Shown: positions 48,386 through 56,988 of the stretch, piece by piece
Layout: the number at the start of each line of letters is the position of its first letter
Numbering within the stretch: the stretch's first letter is position 1
From: Polymyxa betae
Lineage: Eukaryota; Endomyxa; Phytomyxea; Plasmodiophorida; Plasmodiophoridae
Direction of reading: 5' to 3'
DNA length: 64,000 bases
Assembly: GCA_003693705.1 (NCBI GenBank)
Contig: RBZT01000781.1
Location: 62,001-126,000, forward strand
Made by a program: the position numbers and the translations under genes
Notes under the pieces: generated by a model
What the model was told of the DNA's origin: nothing
The model's input: only the letters and a program-made list of their open reading frames with translations
Database searches by the model: none

Positions 48386-49975
48386 ATGTCCATGACCAGT
48401 AGCCTCCCGATGTCGCCATCGGGCGACCAATCGATGTCACAGCCGTCATCAGTGAAGCCACTGTACTGTTCGATGGCCGAATGCCCTGATGATTTTCGCC
48501 GTTATTTCGAACTCGAACGCACTCTCGATTTCTGCAGGCATCATGCTGTGAAAAAGCTAGCCTTACAGCTTCCCGATCATCTTCTCTGGGCAGCATCATG
48601 TCTCTGTCAATCTCTCTCCGAATTCGTGGCCGCCGTTCTCGCCGACTCGTCCTTCTCACCTTGTTGCGTCGATGAAATCGCCGCCGAGCACATCGCCGCC
48701 GACGCCATCGTCCATTACGGCCATCGAGCCTGCCTTTCACAGACAACACGAATTCCAGTCCTGCATGTCTTCGGCAAGCTGCCCATCAACGTCCCCGACA
48801 TCATCGCACAATTTGCAACTGTGAGTTTTCGCTAGAATCTAGGGTTTTAGGGTTTAACATTTCGGCACAGGTGAACAGCACTAATCTGGTTGTCGTTGCC
48901 GATCTGCATTATGTTGAATCGCTCGAGGCACAAGCCGCTCTGTTTCCAGAGGGCGTCCAGATTGCCACGCCCGGATGTCGTTGCGCCGGGCTCAATTTTG
49001 ACGGTCAGCCCGACGCCATCCTGTACGTCGGCAATGACGATTCGATCGCCACCCTTCTGGCTCTGCATTTCAATGACACGGCCCAATTCGTGTATGACCC
49101 GGCGGCGAAGACACCGACCATCACCCGGGTAAATTCGGTCCGCTCCAAGGCCCTGATGCGACGAAGGCGATTCCTGATCGAAAAAGTTAAAGATTCCACT
49201 TCGATCGGCATCGTTGCTGGCACATTAGCTGTTTGTGAGTCCTGATTTGTTTCGCGTTTAATCTGTTCGATCCTGTTGCTAATCTTCATATTTTATCCGA
49301 AATTCGTCATTTAGTCGATTGTCCTGACACAGTTTTCAGCCGGTTACCTTGATTGTATTCGGCATCTACAAAAGGTGATTCGAGATAGCGGCCGTCGCTG
49401 CTACACTGTCGCGATCGGGAAGCTAAACGCCGCCAAGATCGCCAATTTCGTCGGCATCGACATCTTCGTGATGGTCGCTTGCCCCGTCTCGTGCGTCATC
49501 GATTCGCTCGATTTCAGCGTTGATGTCGTGACACCCGTCGACGTCGACCTGGCTCTCAATACGTAACCCATCGCCCTATGATTCGTGGTTCGGAAAGTCA
49601 TGCTGCCCCTTGCAGGAATCGGTGCCCATACAGGCCGTATTCCACCGATTTTCATTCGATTCTGGGTGACCAGAGGGATGAATGTGAATGCTGCTCTGAG
49701 CGCGATGACGCCGAGGGTGACGAGGCGTCGCCGCGGTTCTCGTTGATCAGCGGGAAGCTCGTCAGTGTAATAAGGCGCGGCGTCTGTTTGTCAGCGACGG
49801 ATTGAATCTGTTTGTTCAGAATGGCGATGATCTGACGGCCAATGCATTCAACACTGTGGCAATGGTCGGCAATACGCGATCATTCTCTGGTCTGAATCCG
49901 AATATTGGTGCAACGCCAGTTCTTCCAGTTGAGAGGGGCCAGATTGGGATCCCTTCGGAATACTCGCCCTTGTAA
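48386..49975 (+). CDS. DPH2: DPH2, diphthamide biosynthesis subunit
   Basis: Exons 48386-48820, 48871-49234, 49340-49562, 49616-49766 and 49820-49975 join in phase; 442 aa. With DPH1 it transfers the 3-amino-3-carboxypropyl group to a histidine of elongation factor 2. Landmarks: LALQLPDHLL, SPCCVDEIAAEH, DAIVHYGHRACLS with the conserved Cys, PVLHVFG, RRRFLIEKVKDSTSIGIVAG, SGYLDCIRHLQKVIRDSGR, KIANFVGIDIFVMVACPVSC and the C-terminal PRFSLISGKLV. The Asp/Cys-rich loop encoded near 49660-49710 is longer than I expect. Intron 1 contains telomere-like sequence, and intron 2 (105 nt) is long for this window. Confidence 0.92.
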
Positions 49976-50359
49976 TCTAATGGCATCCCGCCATTTTGCT
50001 AACCTTCTCTCTGGTCCAAAATGTAATCAAGATGATCAAGGTTTCGCAGCTCACTTTTTACTTTCAAATTTATCTAGCAATTACAAACTGTCTATTATAA
50101 ATAAATTCTATCAACTTTTTAATGATTTCACTTAGCTTGTGTGTAAACCAATGCTTGAACGATTAACAAGATTGATATCTGGAAACTACTGGAAGTGCAG
50201 TAAAAGTTAGGCTTATTGTCTACATTATACAGTCAGAGTATTTCCAGCAAACAATCTTTCATTTATGGTAAGTGGCTAGATTATTGATTATGGTTTTGCT
50301 ACCGATGTTGTCCTCTTAAACGCTCGTAAGAGGTTTCAAGCGAGTTCGGGCGGTACTGA
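49976..50359. other. Intergenic spacer (convergent)
   Basis: Lies between the DPH2 and roadblock 3' ends. AT-rich, no frame, no RNA gene seen. Confidence 0.5.
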
Positions 50360-50958
50360 CTACGTGCTGCTCTCTCCGGTCTCCTCCTTCTTCTTGGTCT
50401 CGGCATGGTTCGGGAACTGGCAGGTCACCAGCGTGAAATCCTTATCTGCGTCCCAGCAGTCCAACGTCATCGAAGCATTCTACACCTGCAGTTGCTGCTT
50501 ACCAGGAGCAATGACGATTTCACCACGTAAACTATGTAATCGCACCGTCACCAGCTGGTTCTGTGTTAACACAATCAATGGGGGTCCAGTACGGTCCAGA
50601 AACGATGCACTCGACCTCGTTCACGATCGGATGCCCGTCGGGATGGACGACGGCGGAATCGCTGACATTCGTATGGCCGGGGGCGTCCGCGGCACCGGCC
50701 AGAGCTTTGTCATCGCGAAGGAACTTCTGTGTCATGTAGACGAGCTCGGAAGTGAGAGCCGCCATCTGCACCATCTTCTTCGCATCCATCCCATCCGCTT
50801 TGATCGGGATCGCTACCAACACGATCAGTCTGGAGCGCGACCAAGAACCGAGACCCCGCCCGACCTTGGGCGTTCATCAAGACCCAGCTGGTGACGCCCG
50901 GATGCGTCTGCAGCTTGCGCAGACAGAGCTCCGGTGAGAACTCCTCCTCCATTGACAT
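50360..50958 (-). CDS. DYNLRB: Roadblock/LC7 dynein light chain with insertion
   Basis: Exons 50958-50865, 50812-50604, 50560-50503 and 50445-50360; introns of 52, 43 and 57 nt; about 148 aa against about 100 for the family. The domain starts LRKLQTHPGVTSWVLMNAQ and continues AIPIKADGMDAKKMVQMAAL, then TVRLHSLRGEIVIAPDKDF and TLVTCQ, matching the roadblock pattern 'LxxLxxHPGVxGxxVxNxxGxPI ... LRIRSxxxEIMVAPDKDY'. A 35-residue insertion rich in D, G, H and P separates the helix from the last strands, and a Lys/Glu-rich tail follows. The family serves cytoplasmic and flagellar dynein, or GTPase regulators (MglB/LAMTOR-like). The translation start may lie farther upstream, where the frame stays open to 51054. 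Confidence 0.8.
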
Positions 50959-51052
50959 CGCCCTTAGTACGGTCGATTGTGCTGCTCTCTCATGACGACC
51001 ATCTCCATATTGGGGGCACCTCGGCCCCATGTGACGAGCAGCACGGGCTGTC

Positions 51053-51068
51053 AAACCCTAAACCCTTG
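51053..51068 (-). promoter_or_regulatory. Telobox-like AAACCCTAAACCC
   Basis: AAACCCTAAACCCTT about 95-110 bp upstream of the roadblock start codon (minus strand). The same core recurs near other starts in this part of the window (55328-55345, 56901-56912). Plants use AAACCCTAA boxes in promoters of translation genes; the role here is inferred from position only. Confidence 0.3.
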
Positions 51069-51116
51069 ACTAACCCCAAATTGTTATCTAAATGGTGCTT
51101 AATTGTATTGTTGATT

Positions 51117-51752
51117 TCATGAGCTGCCAGGCTCGCCGGGCTGACGCCACGGCCGCTCTTTGACGGTTAGCTGACGCGCTCGAGCTCGGGCCGCCTTGCG
51201 CTCGGCCGGTGATTCCCCATCGAACGGCGGCTTCTTTGAGGCTCGGCACCGCTGTGCGCGCTGCTTTGCCCGCCTGATATCTTCATCGGGATCGCGGCTC
51301 TCGATATTATGCTGACGTTGAATCGTATCTATTCGGTCGTTAACAGAACCAATGTAGCCTTCTCATCAATTTTCATTTTTAACAAGAAATGCTCTGTAAT
51401 ATCAAACGCCGTTCATCAAAGCTCTGCGTTTGACCCACCTAAAACGCTTTTGAATGCGATTTGGCCGACACTGGCTGCTCGGCCCATCGTCGCAGCTGTC
51501 GCCCGACGATGATGAAAGGCGACGTTCTCCAAAGCAACCACAATGTCTTGAAGGTCGCGCCGTGCCTCAGCAGTCGATGATTGGCCATGACGAACGCTAC
51601 GATCAGCAGCGAAGAGCGGCGTTGAGGGAAGCGACAGCGGCGTCTGAGCCGAAGGGCATCGGCGATGGATTCGCTCCCGCTTCCATAATTGAAAATCGTC
51701 TCGCGACATTCTGCAACGAACGTACCCCAGATCGATCAACAATGCCAATCAT
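51117..51752 (-). CDS. Unrecognised basic protein, possibly mitochondrial
   Basis: A start at 51752 opens MIGIVDRSGVRSLQNVARRF, Arg-rich without acidic residues and mitochondrial-presequence-like. Phase-0 joins exist to a helical exon (ARRDLQDIVVALENVAFHHR and ATMGRAASVGQIAFKS) and, across a roughly 120-nt intron, to a very basic C-terminal exon at 51117 to about 51310 (RRAKQRAQRCRASKKPP, ERKAARARARQLTVKERPWR). No family recognised; a mitochondrial ribosomal protein would fit size and charge, but this is a guess. It sits 59 bp from the eL37 stop, same strand. Confidence 0.45.
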
Positions 51753-51811
51753 CTCTGTCAAATAATTGCAAGCGAAATTATGTATTGTAGGAAATCGACA
51801 GGCTGGGATAT

Positions 51812-52156
51812 TTATTTCTGGGCAGCTTTTTTGGCGACAGCCTTGGAGGAAACAGCCTTGGTGCCTTCACGGAAACCGTTCTTCTGTAAACGCGGGATAT
51901 GACGCAGGTAGCGCATACGACCAGTTCCGGTAGTTTTGCGACGGCACGCCTTCTCACTCCAGTTGTCTATTTGGCATTCGTCAGCAGACGATTCGAGGTC
52001 GTCTCACGACTTACAGCTTCGCATCTTCTTCTGGGGCCAGCCGCACGACGAGCATTGATGTTTCTGGATGTGGAAAGAACGACGGCCGCATCGGGCGTAG
52101 CAGATGACGTGCGTCTTCGAGGTACGCTTACCGAACGATGTGGTGCCCTTGGTCAT
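51812..52156 (-). CDS. RPL37: Ribosomal protein eL37 (RPL37)
   Basis: Exons 52156-52015 and 51966-51812, 48-nt intron, 98 aa. Reads [20 protein letters not shown], then [20 protein letters not shown], the four-cysteine zinc site of eL37 (C-x2-C ... C-x2-C; here CYARCG and CSSCG), and [20 protein letters not shown]. Cytosolic large-subunit protein. The C-terminal tail is Ala/Lys-rich and slightly longer than in animals. The intron follows the zinc module. Confidence 0.95.
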
Positions 52157-53086
52157 GGTGCTGCTGCTTGTCGGCCGATATCACACACGATCGAATAGGA
52201 GAGGATTTGGAGGCGACGGACTCCGCTACGGACTTGGCCACATTCTCTCGTTATATTATCGCCGCGCTAAAAATCCCATAAAATCTCCAAGAAAACATAC
52301 TGGTTTTATGTAAGTGTGCTGCCTTCAGGCAAGATTCAGTGCAGGTTAAAGATACGCTATCAATGATATCGTCGGTATATAATGTTTATCTACCAGACAA
52401 CTTGCACAGCTATCGTTGAAAGGAGAGGTTTGCCCGAGATCAGATATGGCTATGGTGAACAGATGAATCCGTTCATGTCGTAAAACGGCGAATAGTAGCG
52501 CTCGGTATAGCTGTAAGCAAACGATGCTTTCTGACAAATAGCATCATGATGAGCAGAGATGCGAAAGGAACAATTACCAACTAACTTTTACTAAAGTTCG
52601 TTGAACCAATACAAGCTTACGTCGTCTGTGTTGGCTAATTGCACGAAGATGATCAAGCACCGACGTTAAGCGATAAGCGAATGTTTCCAGATTTCAGATT
52701 GAATTTATGGCTTGAGATCGACGTTTCTGCCATTATGATTTGAAATTCTTTCTATGGACCCAGTCCGGTATCTGCTCGGTCGCATTTAGTTAGTCAGCTT
52801 CTATCTGCTATTGTAGTCTTCCATCGCCTTTGCTCAAGGTTCAAGGATTTTGTATTTCAGGTTTATTTCGTCATCAATCAAGAGATGCCGCAAGTTGACC
52901 AGCATCCTCTTAACTGCCACAACGGAAAGAGGAAGCCGTAAAAGCCCCGTTAGTAAAGCCGATTAAAAATGCAAGGCGGAATTCGAAAATGAGCTCCTTT
53001 GAAGGTAAGAGAATTACCCCCATTATCTATGTTCGGCAATTCTCTGCAAGAGTTCGTGTGGTGTATTGCATATGCGTGAGTAGCGA
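52157..53086. other. Long intergenic region, nothing recognised
   Basis: 930 bp between eL37 and a secreted orphan, both minus strand. Open frames are short and overlapping. This would include the eL37 promoter. No RNA gene, repeat or transposon relic is evident. Confidence 0.5.
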
Positions 53087-53950
53087 TTAGCGGCTGCCTG
53101 GTCTCGAGCCGAATACCCCGGAGAAACGTCGCCTTTGTCCAACGACTTCATCGATCGCACCGAGAGATACCTGTCTCGAGACGTCTTCAACTGGCTCGGC
53201 AGCGACCACAACATCCGGTTCATGAAAATCCTTGGTGGGAGACAGTATCCCTGGAGGTGATGGTTTCCTGGCGCCATAAAGACATCGCGGTTCATCTTTC
53301 GAGCCTACTTTCGTCTCAACCGGTCGTTCAGAATTTCTGATGCCGAATACACGTCTGAAGGGTTGTGGCTTATCGGAAACAGATCGCCGCAACGACTGTG
53401 GTGGATGCGGTCGCTCCGGGTTCGGCAATGATTGGTAGCTTTGTAAGACCGGCGCCCTCAGCTTGATTTTGGCCAATTTCTCTAACTCTGGCTTAAGGTC
53501 CAGGTCGACCGAAATCGCATGATCATTAGGTTCCGAGGATGACATTTGGACCAACTTGTTGAGTTCATCCGGAGTCATTTTAGGTAATGAGGCGGTACCT
53601 TTGCCAGGAGTCTTCAGACCCAATATTGCTACAGCCTTGCGATTGTCCAGATTCTCGACGTACTTGTGGGTTGATGGCTTGTCCAGGTGGAATTCTGTGA
53701 GCGCTGCTGATCTGTATGTGACCTTAGAGCTATCGATGCCTGCGAATACAGTTCGCCTTGGAGTACCACCCAGGTTGGGCAGAGGGGTTGGGTTCAGTGC
53801 CCGGGGAGCCTTCGGCAGCTTTCGATCACAATCCCAGCGCCGACGCGCCGGCCCAGACGACGCCCCCGCCGCATCAGCCGACGACAACAGCGCGACTACG
53901 ACATTGAATATGATGGCAATTGTCAGGCTGAGCCTCGGCTGATGAAGCAT
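53087..53950 (-). CDS. Secreted, proline/arginine-rich orphan protein
   Basis: Single exon. The frame is open from 54061, but the ATG at 53950 gives a clean signal peptide (LSLTIAIIFNVVVALLSSAD, cleavage near ADAAG), so I choose it; about 287 aa. The mature protein is disordered and basic, rich in P, R, S and K, with short related elements such as PFRRVFGIRNS and FSGVFGSRPG, each around an R-x-V/G-F-G core. No recognised domain. A secreted basic protein without homology could be a surface or effector-like protein if this is a parasite; that is speculation. Confidence 0.6.
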   Translation of the reverse strand: MLHQPRLSLTIAIIFNVVVALLSSADAAGASSGPARRRWDCDRKLPKAPRALNPTPLPNLGGTPRRTVFAGIDSSKVTYRSAALTEFHLDKPSTHKYVENLDNRKAVAILGLKTPGKGTASLPKMTPDELNKLVQMSSSEPNDHAISVDLDLKPELEKLAKIKLRAPVLQSYQSLPNPERPHPPQSLRRSVSDKPQPFRRVFGIRNSERPVETKVGSKDEPRCLYGARKPSPPGILSPTKDFHEPDVVVAAEPVEDVSRQVSLGAIDEVVGQRRRFSGVFGSRPGSR

Positions 53951-54091
53951 TGGGGTCGAATGGCCCCATGGGGGCGCCGCTACTCCCGCGCTAACGCAGT
54001 CGCACTCTTTGGGTTTCTTTTCTCTGTTACGCGGCGACTGCGCACTTCTTTGTACCATCACTGGGTGCGGTGTTCGTTATCGACGTCTTTA

Positions 54092-55281
54092 TTAGAATCG
54101 ATCGAGCTTGGTGACGATGACGACCTTCAGGGTTTGGTCCAGTGCGGTCACGACGCCCAAACCGATTTTATCGGCGCTCCAATCCAATGATACCAGAGGC
54201 TGGTCCGAGACGCGGCGCTTGTTCAGGCAGGTGAGCGTGCCGGCGACGCCCTGATCCCGCCCATCTTCGGTTTTGACCCGGCGTCGCGACGGGTATGCAT
54301 AACGCCACAAGTTCAATGTCCCATTGCCGCCGCCGGTCGCGAACAGATCGCGGTTCTGCGGCAGATGTCGTACGAGCCAGACGGTGGAGTCGTGCGCCTT
54401 CTCTGATAGGAATGCATAGCCAACATCGGTATTGAATGTTCGCATATCGTAGACTCGGAATCGGGACTCCAGCGTTGTCACAACAAGTTTGTTCATAGGA
54501 ATCTCAGCTCGGTCGAATTGCATCGATACGACACCGTTCTATGAAGAAATCAGCATGATAACAATAGTATAATCCGGAATTTGAAAAGTCGCTGGAAAAT
54601 GTCTAAAACTAAACGAATGCCTAAATGAAGGTTGTCAACCTTAACACTGGTCTCCCATCTGATCTTGTTGGTTCTGAGATCTAACAGCTTCACATCGCCA
54701 TTATCATAGCCGGCAGCCACGCAGCGCTCTGCATCATCGTAGGCGCCGCCGAACGCCACCGTCCAGCAATCACGGGCGGCAGCTGCCTTCACCGGGGCGA
54801 TCGCCGCCACCGGATCCTGTTGTCGCGAGTCCCAGATTCGGACGACGCCATCCCTTCCACCGGTCACCAGCTCTGGAGCACCAGATCCTCTATCTAGACC
54901 ACCAATACCATCGATACAATTCACAAGGCCAGTATGACCATTCGGTGCAGACCAAGCTGGGCGAGATTCGCCCGAGACTCTCTCCATATCCCATATACAA
55001 ACACCGCCTGAGAAGTCCCCGGTAGCAAGCTGTCGTGCATCTGTTGGCGACGCCCCGAACGTGCTGCATTTCAGCCCAGCGTCGTGATCGAGTTCGGCGG
55101 CAGGCTGCAGGCTTCCTTCTGTGAACTTGTACAGGCGAAGAAGGCCGGCGCCGTTCGGTCGCTGCCCAACCAGGGCGATTCTGGCGCTGAATGGGAGCCA
55201 GCGGGCATCGTAGGGCGTCAGGCCCAGAGCCAGGTTGACGTGCTCGATGACCTGTGGTGCAGCGCTGGCGTCCACCACCAT
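54092..55281 (-). CDS. WDR92: WDR92 (Monad, DNAAF10)
   Basis: Exons 55281-54640 and 54538-54092, 101-nt intron, about 363 aa against about 357 in human. WD40 propeller with diagnostic blocks ATGDFSGGVCIWDMER, VTGGRDGVVRIWDSRQ, AAGYDNGDVKLLDLR, DRAEIPMNKLVVTTLE, SEKAHDSTVWLVRHLPQNRD, and SLDWSADKIGLGVV close to the end VIVTKLDRF. WDR92 acts with R2TP-type chaperones in the cytoplasmic pre-assembly of axonemal dynein arms. The ATG at 55281 is chosen; the three codons before it in the open frame lack an ATG. Adjacent to OSCP1 (70 bp), same strand. Confidence 0.93.
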
Positions 55282-55327
55282 CTTCGACAATGACGTTGTG
55301 TCACAGAGACAGCTGCTGCTGCTGGCA

Positions 55328-55345
55328 GAAACCCTAAAACCCTAA
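55328..55345 (-). promoter_or_regulatory. Telobox-like AAACCCTAAAACCCTAAC
   Basis: Two CCCTAA-type units 47-64 bp upstream of the WDR92 start codon, in the 70-bp gap between OSCP1 and WDR92. The position so close to the start suggests a promoter or leader element. Inferred. Confidence 0.3.
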
Positions 55346-55350
55346 CTTTA

Positions 55351-56680
55351 TTACGGGTCGGGAGGCAGCGCATCCATCAATCCAAGCAGGTCGATGTCGT
55401 CGGCGCTGTGGTTTGCATCGTTATCAACGTCGTCGAGCTTTGATATGATATCAGCTTTTATGGATGTTGCAGGCGCCACTATCTTCTGGAAAGACGACCC
55501 CGAGCTGCCTTGGTTGGTTGATGACGACTCGGTCGTGATGAGATCCAGCTCAAGCCTGAAGGTCGGATCAGGTGGCATAATCTTGATCAGATCGGTTAGC
55601 AGCTGTGTCGGTGCCGAAACTTTCAATCCGGATGAAGTAGAAGCGACCGAGGTCGCTGCCGCCTGCGACTCTGTTCTGTTGTCGTTCTCGTAACTGAAGA
55701 CGATTCAGACAGCGACCTGAACACATCTTGCAAAGTTACATGTTGCTTCCTAAAGCACAATTTTCAGCAACTACAGGTGGTGCGGCAGTGGCTGCTGTTG
55801 CTGCTATTTGACGACTTGGAAAAGTTATGTTGAACGTCTGGGTTAAGATCCTGGAAGTGAACACGCGAACCATCCCCAGCGGGTCGCCCATCGAAGGCTG
55901 CGACCCTCGACGTTCGTATGTGACAACGATGGCGCCGTTTGTGTCCTGAGATACATCAGGGAGCTAGCAGTCTTGGACAGCAGCGACGACCTGAAGATTG
56001 CTCTGAAGCAAGAGTGACACCTTGATTTTGCGATCTTGCAGGACATCAAGCAGGCGATAGCGCAGGACTGCAAACTCCCATTCGGCAACGCTGGCAAATA
56101 GCTAAGCTGGAGTCAGTAAAGTTCAACATTGTTGGGCTCTTACTTTGTTGACTGTTTGTAATGCGCGCTGGATTAACGAGACAGCTACACAATGGCGAGC
56201 TGACATCGGGAATAGCTCAATTAGCGAGTTCAAATGGTTTCTAGTGATGCGAACGACGTCGCTTGGGATAGTTGATGACATCAGCTGGAACTTAAAGCCC
56301 ATGGTCATTAAGTCGTATAGCTGCATGCCCGATGAGTTCGGTCAGAGGTGTGGTGATGGTGCTCACTTTCTCCATGCTGGGCTCATTCAATCGCATGATT
56401 GATGAATGCGCCAGGCGTCTGAAAATCTGCTGCAGTGCGTCCAGGTTCTGGACTGGGTGCGGCTTGAACATCTCGTCGATGAACTTGGTATTGAACATGG
56501 TCGCCGTTACTTCTTCCAGCACTGCGTCGATGATTAGGCGAGCCGCCGATTTAACAGCGATGACGAACCGCGAACGCTTTTGTCGATGGGAATGTTCTGC
56601 GCCCTTAATCTCTGATCGATTATGTAGACCATTTCGCCGCCCATGTTGATGACCAGCACCGACATCGCCATACGTGCCAT
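55351..56680 (-). CDS. OSCP1: OSCP1 (organic solute carrier partner 1)
   Basis: Start at 56680 (MARMAMSV; the family begins at the second MSV). Recognised blocks in order: VLVINMGGEMVYIIDQRLRA, AQNIPIDK, ATMFNTKFIDEMFKPH, RRLAHSSIMRLNEPSMEK, LYDLMTMGFKFQLM, RNHLNSLIELFP, DRKIKVSLLLQS, IVVTYERRGSQPSMGDPLG and the C-terminal DDIDLLGLMDALPP, close to the family's acidic end. Short introns separate these blocks; I fixed the order but not every edge. OSCP1 is a conserved ciliated-eukaryote protein of unclear function, reported at the ciliary base and in solute transport. Its neighbour WDR92 is also ciliary. Confidence 0.9.
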
Positions 56681-56988
56681 GACGGATGATTTGTCACTGA
56701 CGCTCGTCGCTGTGACGAGTTTCCTTCGCGATCGTTGTTTTCTCCGGGCATGATCCGACCTCTGGTCGCGTGGTGCGTTGCAATCGATACGCGTTGATTG
56801 CTTCTGTTTTAACCGAAAAATAAGTCTGAGGTTAACACCTCGTACAAGCGATGTCAGCTTTGGAGATAACAGCGTTTTGTTTTGCCTGGATTGAAGCATG
56901 AGTTAGGGTTTGGACAATTCTGGAGGGAACTACAAAGGTGTCTAATTCATAAATTGCATTTGATGTTACGTATAGATATGTATATGAT

